Shown: one piece after another, positions 8,178 through 16,909 of the stretch
Position numbering within the stretch: position 1 is the first letter of the stretch
Layout: each line of letters opens with the position of its first letter
Notes under the pieces: model-generated
What the model saw: only the letters and a program-made list of their open reading frames with translations
The model's database searches: none
Told to the model about the DNA's origin: nothing
Position numbers and translations under genes: made by a program
NCBI RefSeq assembly: GCF_027923905.1
Contig: NZ_AP026966.1
Location: forward strand, 4,527,001 to 4,591,000
DNA length: 64,000 nucleotides
Direction of reading: 5' to 3'
Origin: Massilia varians
GTDB taxonomy: Bacteria; Pseudomonadota; Gammaproteobacteria; Burkholderiales; Burkholderiaceae_D

Positions 8178-8807
8178 TCAGACCTGCAGGCCGGTCGCAG
8201 AGCCGGCCCCGCCAGGGCGGATCAGGCCGCGCTGGGCCGCGACCACCACCGCATGGGTGCGCGCGGTGGCGTCCAGCTTGCTCATCACCCCCTTCACATG
8301 GGTCTTCACGGTGCCCACCCCGATGCCGAGCTGGCGCGCGATCGACTTGTTGCAGCAGCCCTGCGCCAGCAACTGCAGCACGTCGGTCTCGCGTCCGGTG
8401 AGCGACTCGCGGGTGAGGCTGTCGGCGACGCTGCGCGTCATCGACTCGCTCAGGTAGCGCTGGCCGCGCGCCAGCTGCGTGACCGCGTGCGCCAGTTCGT
8501 CGGTGCCGCAGGACTGCAACAGGTAGCCGGCCACGCCGGCATCCATCGCCAGGCGCACTTCCCATTCCTTGTCGAACTGGGTCACGACCAGCACGACGGG
8601 AGCCAGGTTGCCGGCGGACGGCTTGCGCGCCAGCTTGATGCCGGTGTCGTAATCGGTCACCAGCACGCGCGCGACGCGCTGCGCCTCGGGCTGGCCCAGG
8701 TGCGTGGTGACGCGCAGGCCGGGCTGGTGGGCCAGGACGGCATGCAGCCCGACGGTCATGATCGGGTCGGCGTGCATGATATGGACGGCGGAAGAAATCG
8801 CTTGCAT
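8178..8807 (-). CDS. LuxR-type (NarL/FixJ-like) response regulator
   Basis: The 209-residue protein has a receiver-like domain (about 7-120) and a C-terminal LuxR helix-turn-helix with ESLTGRETDVLQLLAQG, NKSIARQLGIGVGTVKTHV and LDATARTHAV. The receiver keeps a likely phospho-acceptor in VLVTDYDTG, but the usual lysine of the GYLLKS motif is replaced (GYLLQSC), so its phosphorylation may be atypical. No kinase gene is next to it. It is transcribed divergently from the NsrR-like gene, with 176 bases between them. Confidence 0.85.
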   Translation of the reverse strand: MQAISSAVHIMHADPIMTVGLHAVLAHQPGLRVTTHLGQPEAQRVARVLVTDYDTGIKLARKPSAGNLAPVVLVVTQFDKEWEVRLAMDAGVAGYLLQSCGTDELAHAVTQLARGQRYLSESMTRSVADSLTRESLTGRETDVLQLLAQGCCNKSIARQLGIGVGTVKTHVKGVMSKLDATARTHAVVVAAQRGLIRPGGAGSATGLQV

Positions 8808-8917
8808 TGCATACTCCGGCAGAAGGCGGCGGACGACGGCGGCCTCGGACGGCCGACAGCGACATATTGAAACGACAAGAACGGCAAATCAAGTAATGGT
8901 TTGTAATCGCTGGTCAA

Positions 8918-8936
8918 TATGCATACCATCTGCATA
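8918..8936. promoter_or_regulatory. Dyad in the regulator/nsrR intergenic region
   Basis: TATGCA, seven bases, then TGCATA form a symmetric site between the divergent regulator gene and the nsrR-like gene, 47 bases before the nsrR ATG. It resembles the ATGCAT half-sites bound by NsrR in enterics and could be an autoregulatory operator. This is only a pattern match. Confidence 0.35.
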
Positions 8937-8983
8937 GTCACCTGATGCACGCCGGGAGGATGCATGGGATATACTTCCCGGAT

Positions 8984-9445
8984 ATGCGCCTGACTTCCTT
9001 TACCGACTACACCTTGCGGACCCTGCTCCACCTCGGCAGCAATCCGGGGCGACTCGTCACGATCCAGGAAATCGCGGACCTGCACAGCATCTCGAAGAAC
9101 CACCTGATGAAGGTGGTGCACGAGCTGGGCCGCAATGGCGTCATCGAGACCGTCCGCGGCCGCAACGGCGGCTTCCGCCTGGCGCACAAGCCGGAAGACA
9201 TCAACATCGGCGCGGTGGTGCGCCAGAGCGAGAGCGATTTCTACATGGCCGAGTGCTTCGACCCGGGCGGCAATCCGTGCGGGCTGGTCAAGGCCTGCGC
9301 GCTCAAGGGCGTGCTCACCAACGCCACCTCGGCCTATCTCGCCGAACTGGATCGCCACACCCTGGCCTCGCTGCTGCCGGAACCGGCCCCGCGCGACGGC
9401 GCCATTCCCGTCACCTTCCATCGCAAGGAATCGCAGGCGGCCTGA
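8984..9445 (+). CDS. nsrR: Rrf2-family transcriptional regulator, NsrR-like
   Basis: The protein (153 residues from the ATG at 8984) starts MRLTSFTDYTLRTLLHL, the canonical Rrf2/NsrR N-terminus, so an upstream in-frame ATG at 8945 is not preferred. The wing-helix has SISKNHLMKVVHEL and RGRNGGFRLA. Three cysteines in AECFDPGGNPCGLVKAC can ligate the Fe-S cluster that senses nitric oxide in NsrR. The family represses nitrosative-stress genes such as hmp; no such target adjoins it here. Confidence 0.88.
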   Translation: MRLTSFTDYTLRTLLHLGSNPGRLVTIQEIADLHSISKNHLMKVVHELGRNGVIETVRGRNGGFRLAHKPEDINIGAVVRQSESDFYMAECFDPGGNPCGLVKACALKGVLTNATSAYLAELDRHTLASLLPEPAPRDGAIPVTFHRKESQAA

Positions 9446-9462
9446 GCCTCTTTCCTCCAACG

Positions 9463-9548
9463 GGGGTCAGGTCTGACATTTAGACACGGCCTCAGCAATA
9501 CACCTCGGTGGACGCCCGAGCTCGTGTCCGAATGTCAGACCTGACCCC
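9463..9548. repeat. 86-bp extragenic palindrome with perfect 18-bp arms
   Basis: GGGGTCAGGTCTGACATT (9463-9480) is perfectly inverted at 9531-9548. The inner 50 bases contain GACACGGCCT and a closing GTGTCC, giving a long hairpin. A related core without the outer arms occurs at 29761-29807. This is typical of a dispersed extragenic palindrome, 17 bases after the nsrR stop. Confidence 0.85.
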
Positions 9549-9573
9549 GGTCCGCAGTAAATCCGCTCGGCAA

Positions 9574-9596
9574 TAAAAACCGGCCATGCGGCCGAC
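9574..9596 (-). terminator. Rho-independent terminator of fliE
   Basis: Read on the minus strand, CGGCC-GCAT-GGCCG is followed by a T tract (GTTTTTATT). It lies about 20 bases after the fliE stop codon. Confidence 0.7.
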
Positions 9597-9616
9597 TTCT
9601 CTTGGGATGGTTGGGC

Positions 9617-9985
9617 TTACACTTGCATATTCATGATGTCGTGATAGGCCGACACCAGTTTGTTGCGCACTTGCACCGTCCCCTGGAAAGCGATGCTGGA
9701 TTTCTGCATCGCGATCATCGTATCGGACAGGCTCACGGTATCATCCCCCATCGCAAAGCGCTTGCCGAGCTCTTCCGCATTCTTCTGGGTATTGCTGACC
9801 TGCTGGAGCGAGGTCTTCAGTGCATCGGCGAAGTCGAGCTTGGCAACGCCGCCCTGGGGCGTCACATTGCCCAGGCCGGCTGGCGCAACCGGGCCGGCCG
9901 CCGGCTTGGTCGCCGCGGCCTTCAGCTGTTCCATCATCGCCTGGATGCGGCTGCTGTCGATGCCGCCGATTCCGCCAATACTCAT
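9617..9985 (-). CDS. fliE: Flagellar hook-basal body protein FliE
   Basis: FliE joins the MS ring to the rod and is the first rod protein exported. The 122-residue protein has the conserved C-terminal region: FADALKTSLQQVSNTQ, DTVSLSDTMIAMQKSSIAF and RNKLVSAYHDIMNMQV. It is transcribed away from fliF across a 175-base shared promoter region, as in many proteobacteria, and has its own terminator. Confidence 0.95.
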   Translation of the reverse strand: MSIGGIGGIDSSRIQAMMEQLKAAATKPAAGPVAPAGLGNVTPQGGVAKLDFADALKTSLQQVSNTQKNAEELGKRFAMGDDTVSLSDTMIAMQKSSIAFQGTVQVRNKLVSAYHDIMNMQV

Positions 9986-10160
9986 CGTTCGCTCCTGCTT
10001 GCGGGGAATTCAATTTATTCAGGCTGCCAGATTACCAGCGCCCGGGCAAATCCCTCGCGTGAAGAAGCATGGATTTCCATCCCTATTTCAGGGTTTGAAT
10101 GTTGCCCTGTGGCTTCATAATTTCGGTTAATCTCCTATTCCCCCCACCACCTTACCGACC

Positions 10161-11846
10161 ATGGCAGCAGTTGCTGATGAACTGACCGACACCCCGGCGC
10201 CCGAACGAGAGGCGAGACAGGGCTTTTTGCAGACCACCATGGGCAAGCGCGTCGCCATCGGCGGCGGGATCGCGCTGGTCAGCGCCATCATGATCGCGCT
10301 GTGGATGTGGAGCCAGGCGCCGGACTACCGCGTGCTGTTCTCGAACTACAGCGACCGTGACGGCGGCGCCATCACCGCCTCGCTCGACCAGATGGGGGTC
10401 AAGTACAAGTTCTCGGAAGGCGGCAGCGCGATCCTGGTGCCCGCCGAGCAGATCCACGACCTGCGCCTGAAGCTGGCCGCGCAAGGCCTGCCCAAGGGCG
10501 GCAACGTCGGCTTCGAACTGATGGAGAACCAGAAACTGGGCGTATCGCAGTTCCTGGAACAGGTGAACTACCAGCGCTCGCTGGAGGGCGAACTGGCGCG
10601 CTCGATCCAGTCGCTCGGCCCGGTCAGCGGCGCGCGCGTGCACCTGGCCATGCCCAAGCCCTCGGTCTTCGTGCGCGACCAGCAAAAGCCCACCGCTTCA
10701 GTGGTATTGACCTTGCAGGCGGGCCGCGCGCTCGACCCGGGCCAGGTCAGCGCCATCGTCCACCTGGTCGCCTCGAGCGTGCCGGAACTCACGATCGGCA
10801 ACGTCACCGTGGTCGACCAGAACGGCAACCTGCTGTCCGACACCAGCAACAAGGGTCCCGGCAACAAGGGCCTGGACGCCACCCAGCTCAAGTACGTCGA
10901 GCAGGTCCAGCAGAACATCATCAAGCAGGTCGAGTCGATCATCGCCCCGCTGGTCGGCAAGGAAAACGTGCGCGCCGAAGCGACCGCCGAGATCGACTTC
11001 GCCCAGGTCGACACCGCCGCCGAGATGTACAAGCCGAATTCGCCGCCGGAACCGCAGGCGATCCGCAGCCAGCAGACGTCGGAGTCGACCCAGCCGGGCC
11101 CAGGCGCCTCGGGCATCCCGGGCGCGCTGTCGAACCAGCCGCCGGGCGTGGCCACCGCGCCGATCGACGGCCAGGCGCCGAACGCGGGCGCGGGTGCGGC
11201 CGCCGGCCCCACCCGCAAGGACGCGACCACCAACTACGAAGTCGACAAGACCATCCGCTACGAGCAGCGCCCGATGGGCGGCATCAAGCGCCTGACGGTG
11301 GGCGTGGTGGTGAACTACCGCCGCTCGATCGACCCGAAGACCGGCAAGATCACGGTGCGGCCGCTGGCGGCCGCCGAAGTCGCCCAGATCAACGAACTGG
11401 TCAAGCAGGCGATGGGCTACTCGCCAAATCGCGGCGACACCCTGAACGTGACCAACGCCCCGTTCGACGGCGTCGACCGCCCGGACGATGCTCCCCCGGC
11501 GGTCGACTGGTGGCGCGACCCGGCCAACCTGCCGCTGGCCAAGGAGATCGGCAAGTACCTGCTGCTGTTCGCGGTACTGGCCTTCCTCTACTACCGGATC
11601 CTGCTGCCGCTGATGCGCCCGGCGATCAAGAAGTTCGACGAAGTCACCGCGCTGCCGCCGGAACCGGAAGAGAAAACAATACCCGGAGATAAACGCGGGG
11701 ACGATCCGGAGGTGCTCGAGGAACAGGAGGTCGAACGCCGCGCCCAGGGCTACCGGGCGAACCTGCAGATGGCGCAGGATCTGGCCCGCGAGGACCCACG
11801 CATCGTTGCAAACGTAATCAAGGCATGGTTGGGAACAAATGAGTGA
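10161..11846 (+). CDS. fliF: Flagellar MS-ring protein FliF
   Basis: FliF builds the inner-membrane MS ring. The 561-residue protein has a first membrane helix near residues 31-50 (VAIGGGIALVSAIMIALWMW), the ring-building YscJ/FliF domain (DYRVLFSNYSDRDGGAI onward), a Pro/Ala-rich variable stretch about 300-350, and a second helix near 455-475 (YLLLFAVLAFLYYRILLPL). The C-terminal tail with VANVIKAWLGTNE is the FliG-binding motif. Its end overlaps fliG by 8 bases. Confidence 0.97.
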   Translation: MAAVADELTDTPAPEREARQGFLQTTMGKRVAIGGGIALVSAIMIALWMWSQAPDYRVLFSNYSDRDGGAITASLDQMGVKYKFSEGGSAILVPAEQIHDLRLKLAAQGLPKGGNVGFELMENQKLGVSQFLEQVNYQRSLEGELARSIQSLGPVSGARVHLAMPKPSVFVRDQQKPTASVVLTLQAGRALDPGQVSAIVHLVASSVPELTIGNVTVVDQNGNLLSDTSNKGPGNKGLDATQLKYVEQVQQNIIKQVESIIAPLVGKENVRAEATAEIDFAQVDTAAEMYKPNSPPEPQAIRSQQTSESTQPGPGASGIPGALSNQPPGVATAPIDGQAPNAGAGAAAGPTRKDATTNYEVDKTIRYEQRPMGGIKRLTVGVVVNYRRSIDPKTGKITVRPLAAAEVAQINELVKQAMGYSPNRGDTLNVTNAPFDGVDRPDDAPPAVDWWRDPANLPLAKEIGKYLLLFAVLAFLYYRILLPLMRPAIKKFDEVTALPPEPEEKTIPGDKRGDDPEVLEEQEVERRAQGYRANLQMAQDLAREDPRIVANVIKAWLGTNE

Positions 11847-12843
11847 CAAGGACAAGGAAGGCGTGCAACAGGCGGCGATCCTGATGCTGGCGCTGGGCGA
11901 AGCGGAAGCGGCTGAAGTGATGAAGTTCCTGGGACCCCGCGAAGTGCTGAAACTTGGCGCCGCGATGGCCCAGATGAAATCGGTGCAACACAACGACGTG
12001 GTCAAGGTGCTGGAAAACTTCGTCGAAGAGACCAACCTGCATTCGAACGTCGGCCTCGATTCGGACGAGTACATCCGCCAGGTACTGACCAAGGCGCTGG
12101 GCGACGACAAGGCCACTGTGCTGCTCAACCGCATCCTGGGAGGCAAGGACGCTTCGGGCATCGAAAGCCTGAAGTGGATGGACGCCCCCTCGGTGGCGGA
12201 GCTGATTCGCAACGAGCATCCGCAGATCGTCGCGACCATCCTGGTGCATCTCGAGCGCGACCAGGCTTGTGAGATTCTCGGACATTTTACCGATCGGCTG
12301 CGCAACGACGTGGTGCTGCGCATCGCCACGCTGGACGGGGTGCAGCCGGCCGCCCTGCGCGAGCTGAACGACGTATTGACCAAGCTACTGTCGGGTAACG
12401 AGAATATCAAGAAATCGTCGCTGGGCGGCGTCCGCACCGCAGCCGAGATCCTGAACTTCATGAGCGGCGACCAGGAAGCATCAGTCATGGACAACATCAA
12501 GAATTACGACAACGACATGGCGCAGAAAATCATGGACGAGATGTTCGTGTTCGATAACATCATCGACATCGACGATCGCGGCATCCAGCTGCTGCTGCGC
12601 GAAGTGCAGTCCGAGATGCTGATCATCGCGCTGAAGGGTGCGTCGCAGGACCTGCGCGAAAAGATCTTCAAGAACATGTCGCAGCGTGCCGGCGAGATGA
12701 TGCGCGAAGATCTGGAATCGAAAGGTCCGGTGCGTCTGTCGGAAGTGGAATCCCAGCAGAAACAGATCCTGCAGATCGTGCGCCGCCTGGCGGACGAAGG
12801 CCAGATCGTGCTGGGCGGTAAAGGCGAGGACTCGTTCGTCTGA
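11839..12843 (+). CDS. fliG: Flagellar motor switch protein FliG
   Basis: FliG links the MS ring to the C ring and receives torque from the stator. The 334-residue protein has the N-terminal FliF-binding domain (AAILMLALGEAEAAEVMKFL), the middle EHPQ motif (RNEHPQIVATIL) and the C-terminal torque domain (DIDDRGIQLLLREV, KGPVRLSEVESQQ). Length is typical. It overlaps fliF by 8 bases and fliH by one (TGATG), so the three are probably translationally coupled. Confidence 0.97.
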   Translation: MSDKDKEGVQQAAILMLALGEAEAAEVMKFLGPREVLKLGAAMAQMKSVQHNDVVKVLENFVEETNLHSNVGLDSDEYIRQVLTKALGDDKATVLLNRILGGKDASGIESLKWMDAPSVAELIRNEHPQIVATILVHLERDQACEILGHFTDRLRNDVVLRIATLDGVQPAALRELNDVLTKLLSGNENIKKSSLGGVRTAAEILNFMSGDQEASVMDNIKNYDNDMAQKIMDEMFVFDNIIDIDDRGIQLLLREVQSEMLIIALKGASQDLREKIFKNMSQRAGEMMREDLESKGPVRLSEVESQQKQILQIVRRLADEGQIVLGGKGEDSFV

Positions 12844-13544
12844 TGATTCCGAAGGAACAGCAAAGCGCCTATCAGCGCTGGGAAATGACCTCGTTCGGCG
12901 ACGAGCGCCCAGGCACTCAGGCGCGCCGCGCCGCCATGGCCCCGCCATCGCCGACGACACGGCAAGCCGTGGAGACGGCGCCCCATATCGCGCTGCCGAC
13001 CGCCGAGGAACTGGAAGCGCTCCGCGAGCAGGCGCGCGCCGAGGGCCATGCCGAGGGCCTGATCGAGGGCCGCGCCGCCGGCTATGCCGACGGCGCCCGT
13101 GCCGGCCAGCTCGAAGCCGAAAGCGAGCTGGAACACCTGCGCACGATCGCCGCGACCTTCAGCGAGGCCGTGATGCAGGCCGACGAGACCATCGCCCACG
13201 ACGTGCTGGAACTGGCCCTGCGCCTGGCGCGCGGCATGGTGCGCACGGCCTTCGAGGTGCGTCCGGAACTGATCCTGCCGGTGGTGCAGGAAGCGATCGG
13301 CTACCTGCCGGTGCTGGCCCAGCCGGCCACCTTGAGCCTGCATCCGCTCGACGCCGAGATCGTGCGCCAAGCCATGGGCCAGGAACTGGTCAAGGGCGGC
13401 TGGCGCATCGTCGAAGACGCCCAGCTGTCGCGCGGCGGCTGCAAGGTCGATACCGCCAGCAACCAGATCGACGCCCAGGCGCAGGCGCGCTGGGCGCGGC
13501 TGACGCATGCCTTGCAGTCCAACGTCGACTGGCTCGGAAATTAA
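12843..13544 (+). CDS. fliH: Flagellar assembly protein FliH
   Basis: FliH is the cytoplasmic regulator and tether of the FliI ATPase. The 233-residue protein has the expected GxxxG-like stretch of small residues in a helix (GHAEGLIEGRAAGYADG), then the helical segment and the C-terminal domain ending in CKVDTASNQIDAQAQARW. It starts within the fliG stop codon. The natural partner gene fliI is now separated from it by a palindromic repeat and an insertion sequence. Confidence 0.93.
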   Translation: MIPKEQQSAYQRWEMTSFGDERPGTQARRAAMAPPSPTTRQAVETAPHIALPTAEELEALREQARAEGHAEGLIEGRAAGYADGARAGQLEAESELEHLRTIAATFSEAVMQADETIAHDVLELALRLARGMVRTAFEVRPELILPVVQEAIGYLPVLAQPATLSLHPLDAEIVRQAMGQELVKGGWRIVEDAQLSRGGCKVDTASNQIDAQAQARWARLTHALQSNVDWLGN

Positions 13545-13550
13545 CCGTAG

Positions 13551-13606
13551 TATCACCGCGTGGGGTAACCCGGGCCAGTGGCCCGGGTTACAAGCCGCCC
13601 CCCCTA
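13551..13606. repeat. Extragenic palindromic repeat at IS copy 1
   Basis: TATCACCGCGTGGGGTAACC, a symmetric GGGCC-centred core and GCCGCCCCCCCTA form a palindromic unit directly after fliH. The same unit lies next to IS copy 2 (19616-19669), and shorter relatives occur at five other places in the window. The insertion sequence begins at its 3' edge. Confidence 0.8.
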
Positions 13607-13696
13607 ATGTGATGGACTCCACCCTCCCGATATCGGCATCATTGTGCCAAGCGTGCCAGATTGGGCTGGCACGCTAAAACAAGAGGGGGAGTCACC

Positions 13697-14740
13697 ATGA
13701 ATGCTAACGCAAAAGTGATTGGTTTGGATATTGCGAAGGACGTGTTCTTCGCTGTCGGGCTCGACGAAAGCGGCAAACGGGTGTTCAAGCGTAAGCTTGC
13801 ACGAGACCAGGTACTTCCAATGTTCACGCAAATGGCGCCGGCGATGATTGGTATCGAAGCCTGCGCTGGCTCACACTATTGGGCACGCAAATTCGTCGAG
13901 ATGGGACATGACGTCAAGCTGGTCGCGGCACAACACGTCAAGGCTTATGTCACCGGCAACAAAAACGACATGAACGATGCTGCCGCAATTGCCGAGGCGC
14001 GTTCGCGCGGTGCGACTAAGTATGTGCCGATCAATACGGCAGCGCAGCAAGATTTGCAGATGCTGCACCGTGCCCGCAGCGCCTTGATGACCGAGCGTGT
14101 AGCGATGATCAACCGGCTCCGGGCGTTCGCGGGCGAGTATGGCCAGGTGTTTCCCAAGAGCGTGGAGAAGTTCCGTGATGGACTAAAAGCATGGTTGAAC
14201 GATTCGGACAACGGCTTGTCTGGCATGGCCCTGGAGACGTTTTGGGAGCTCAAGGCCCAGCTGGACGATAAGGAAGAAAGGATCCAGGCATATGACCGCC
14301 GCCTGAATCAGGCCGCGAAATCGGAGTTGGCAAAGCAACTGATGGAAGTGCCGGGTGTAGGGCCGTTGACGGCAACGGCAGTGCAGGCAACCATCGCTGA
14401 TCCGCGCCACTACAAGAGTGCGCGGGACTTTGCAGCAAATCTAGGCCTCGTGCCACGCGAGCATAGCAGTGGAGGCAAGCAGCGCTTGTATGGCATTACT
14501 CGCAAGGGCGATAGCTACCTGCGCACTCTGCTCATACACGGTGCCCGTAGCGCATTGCGAACAGCAAACGGCAAGCCCGACAAGCTCCTGCAATGGGCGA
14601 CAAGGCTGGCAGAGCGACGCAGTTTCAACGTTGCCGCAACTGCACTGGCCAACAAGATGGCCAGGGTGATCTGGGCATTGATGACGCACGGACGTCCTTA
14701 TGTTCCGGCCTGGTCGAAATACACGACCAGGCCGGCTTGA
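13697..14740 (+). CDS. IS110-family DEDD transposase, copy 1
   Basis: The 347-residue protein has an N-terminal RuvC-like DEDD domain (D11 in GLDIAKD, E54 in IGIEACAG, D91 and D94 in NKNDMNDAAA). Its C-terminal Tnp_20 domain (LMEVPGVGPLTATAV, FAANLGLVPREHSSGGKQR, GDSYLRTLLIHGARSAL) includes the serine region used in the reaction. GAGGGGGAG sits just before the ATG at 13697, so this start is preferred over an in-frame start at 13661. It differs from copy 2 by one residue (A versus V in NQAAKSE). It appears intact. Confidence 0.95.
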   Translation: MNANAKVIGLDIAKDVFFAVGLDESGKRVFKRKLARDQVLPMFTQMAPAMIGIEACAGSHYWARKFVEMGHDVKLVAAQHVKAYVTGNKNDMNDAAAIAEARSRGATKYVPINTAAQQDLQMLHRARSALMTERVAMINRLRAFAGEYGQVFPKSVEKFRDGLKAWLNDSDNGLSGMALETFWELKAQLDDKEERIQAYDRRLNQAAKSELAKQLMEVPGVGPLTATAVQATIADPRHYKSARDFAANLGLVPREHSSGGKQRLYGITRKGDSYLRTLLIHGARSALRTANGKPDKLLQWATRLAERRSFNVAATALANKMARVIWALMTHGRPYVPAWSKYTTRPA

Positions 14741-15000
14741 AAAGATGATCTACTAACTCAGCAACAAGAAGGAGCAACACCGCCAAGTTTGCGACGATGA
14801 AGAAAGAATGATGCCAACAGGTCGGACCGGCGTCGGGTGAATCCGCTGTTCGTAGTGGCCCATCGAGGCCGTCACCCTATGAGGATCCTGGCGCGCGTAT
14901 CACATCAGGGCCAGAGCACTGGAAACGCTCAACACACAGGCCGAATAGATACAAGCAAACTCTTCCTAAGGCAGAAATTCAATCTTCCTCTTGCAAATCG
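14741..15000 (+). ncRNA. Candidate bridge RNA region of IS copy 1
   Basis: The 260 non-coding bases between the transposase stop and the right inverted repeat are fully conserved in position in copy 2. In IS1111-type elements the structured bridge RNA that pairs with donor and target is encoded in the 3' non-coding end. I did not fold it; the assignment rests on element type and position. Confidence 0.5.
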
Positions 15001-15020
15001 GGTGGAGTCCATAGATACGA

Positions 15021-16421
15021 ATGACGACAACGACTGACCGCCACACCGCCCGCTGGAAGTCCTTCATCAAGGACTGCGATTCCCTGGTCGGCCTGGCCGA
15101 GCCGATGCAGGTCTCGGGCCGCGTCACGCGCGTGGCCGGCCTGGTGATGGAATGCGTGGGACTGAAGCTGGCCGTCGGCAGCGCCTGCACCATCCCGGTG
15201 GCCAACGGCCAGCGCATCGAGGCGGAGGTGGTCGGCTTCGAGGGCGAGCGCCTGTTCCTGATGCCGCAGAGCGACGTCGAGGGCGTGGTGCCCGGCTCGC
15301 GCGTGTTCCCGGTCGAATCGGCGCTGCCGAAACCGGGCACCGTGCAGCACCCGCGCCGGCGGCCGAGCGACCGCGCGCGCCACCTGCCGGTCGGCATGCA
15401 GCTGCTGGGCCGCGTGGTGGACGGCGCCGGCCGCCCGCTGGACGGCAAGGGTCCGCTCGGCACCGACGAAGTCGGCCCGTTGAACGCGCGCCCGATCAAC
15501 CCGCTCGACCGCGCCCCGATCTCGGAAACCCTGGACGTCGGCGTGCGCGCCATCAATGCCATGCTGACCGTGGGCCGCGGCCAGCGCCTCGGCCTGTTCG
15601 CCGGCACCGGCGTCGGCAAGTCGGTCCTGCTGGGGATGATCGCGCGCTACACCACCGCCGACGTCATCGTGGTCGGCCTGATCGGCGAACGCGGACGCGA
15701 AGTCAAGGAATTCATCGAGCAGATCCTGGGCCCGGAAGGCCGCGCCCGCTCGGCCGTGGTGGCCGCCCCGGCCGACTCCCCGCCCCTGATGCGCCTGCAG
15801 GGCGCGGCCTATGCCACCGCGATCGCCGAACACTTCCGCGAGCAGGGCAAGAACGTCCTCCTGATCATGGATTCGCTGACCCGCTATGCGATGGCGCAGC
15901 GCGAGATCGCCCTGGCGATCGGCGAGCCGCCCGCCACCAAGGGCTATCCGCCGTCGGTGTTCGCCAAGCTGCCGGTGCTGGTGGAGCGCGCCGGCAACGG
16001 CGTCGAGGGCGGCGGCTCGATCACCGCCTTCTATACCGTGCTGTCCGAAGGCGACGATCAGCAGGATCCGATCGCCGACGCGGCGCGCGGCATCCTGGAC
16101 GGCCACATCGTCCTGAACCGCCACCTGGCCGAAGCCGGCCACTACCCGGCGATCGACATCGAACAGTCGATCTCGCGGGCGATGCACTCGATTACCTCGC
16201 ACGAGCACCAGCTGGCCGCGCGCAAGCTCAAGCAGCTGTACTCGCGCTACCAGCGCTCGCGCGACCTGATCAGCGTGGGCGCCTACGCCGCCGGCAGCGA
16301 CCCGGTGCTGGACCAGGCCATCGCCAAGCACGAGCAGATCGAACAATTCCTGTGCCAGGAAATCCACGACAACGCGGGCATGCTGGAAAGCTTGGGGCAA
16401 TTAAGCGCCCTATTCCAGTGA
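15021..16421 (+). CDS. fliI: Flagellar export ATPase FliI
   Basis: FliI is the F1-like hexameric ATPase of flagellar export. The 466-residue protein has Walker A ([15 protein letters not shown]), the loop [12 protein letters not shown], Walker B ([13 protein letters not shown]) and the family motif [17 protein letters not shown]. Length is typical. The ATG lies two bases after the end of the upstream IS, so any native leader has been displaced. GGTGGAG in the IS end is about 13 bases from the start codon and is the only nearby Shine-Dalgarno-like run. Confidence 0.96.
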   Translation: MTTTTDRHTARWKSFIKDCDSLVGLAEPMQVSGRVTRVAGLVMECVGLKLAVGSACTIPVANGQRIEAEVVGFEGERLFLMPQSDVEGVVPGSRVFPVESALPKPGTVQHPRRRPSDRARHLPVGMQLLGRVVDGAGRPLDGKGPLGTDEVGPLNARPINPLDRAPISETLDVGVRAINAMLTVGRGQRLGLFAGTGVGKSVLLGMIARYTTADVIVVGLIGERGREVKEFIEQILGPEGRARSAVVAAPADSPPLMRLQGAAYATAIAEHFREQGKNVLLIMDSLTRYAMAQREIALAIGEPPATKGYPPSVFAKLPVLVERAGNGVEGGGSITAFYTVLSEGDDQQDPIADAARGILDGHIVLNRHLAEAGHYPAIDIEQSISRAMHSITSHEHQLAARKLKQLYSRYQRSRDLISVGAYAAGSDPVLDQAIAKHEQIEQFLCQEIHDNAGMLESLGQLSALFQ

Positions 16422-16458
16422 TTGAAAAATGCCGGGCGGAACTATACTCTGACCCGAT

Positions 16459-16902
16459 ATGGCCACTTCTTCCGCCCTCGAGACCCTGATCGACCTTGCG
16501 CAGCGCGATTCCGACGCGATCGCCAAGCGCCTGGGCGCAGCCCTCAAGGCCGTGGAAGAAGCCGAGCAGAAGCTGGTGATGCTCGATGGCTACCGCGACG
16601 AATACGTCCGTAAGCTCGACGCGGCCCAGATGGCCGGCATCACGCCCTTCGCCTACCACAACTTCGTGGCCTTCATCGGCAAGCTGGACAACGCCATCGT
16701 CGGCCAGCGCGAAGTGATCAAGCATGCGCAGTACAAGGCGGACGTGGAAAAGAAGGCATGGCAGGAAAGCGAGCGCAAGCGCCTGTCCTACCGCACCCTG
16801 AACGAACGCGCCGCCAGCGCGGCGCTGGCGGTCGAGAACAAGCGCGACCAGAAACTGATGGACGACCACGCAGCCCGTGGCGCCCGCTACAAACAACGCT
16901 AA
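16459..16902 (+). CDS. fliJ: Flagellar export protein FliJ
   Basis: FliJ is a coiled-coil chaperone escort that binds FliI and FlhA. The 147-residue protein is almost wholly helical and charged (AALKAVEEAEQKLVMLDGYR, then KRDQKLMDDHAARGARYK), as the family requires. It lies 37 bases after fliI and 7 bases before the preferred fliK start. Confidence 0.92.
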   Translation: MATSSALETLIDLAQRDSDAIAKRLGAALKAVEEAEQKLVMLDGYRDEYVRKLDAAQMAGITPFAYHNFVAFIGKLDNAIVGQREVIKHAQYKADVEKKAWQESERKRLSYRTLNERAASAALAVENKRDQKLMDDHAARGARYKQR

Positions 16903-16909
16903 GGTCCCC

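Larger units (their letters stand above)
13605..15019 (+). mobile_element. IS110-family (IS1111-type) insertion sequence, copy 1
   Basis: The 1415-bp element is delimited by comparison with its second copy (18204-19618), which has exactly the same length. Subterminal inverted repeats ATGGACTCCACCC occur near both ends, with a few extra bases outside, as in the IS1111 group. There is no target duplication. It carries one transposase gene with a 270-base non-coding 3' part. It splits fliH from fliI and lies in the direction of the flagellar operon. Confidence 0.9.
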
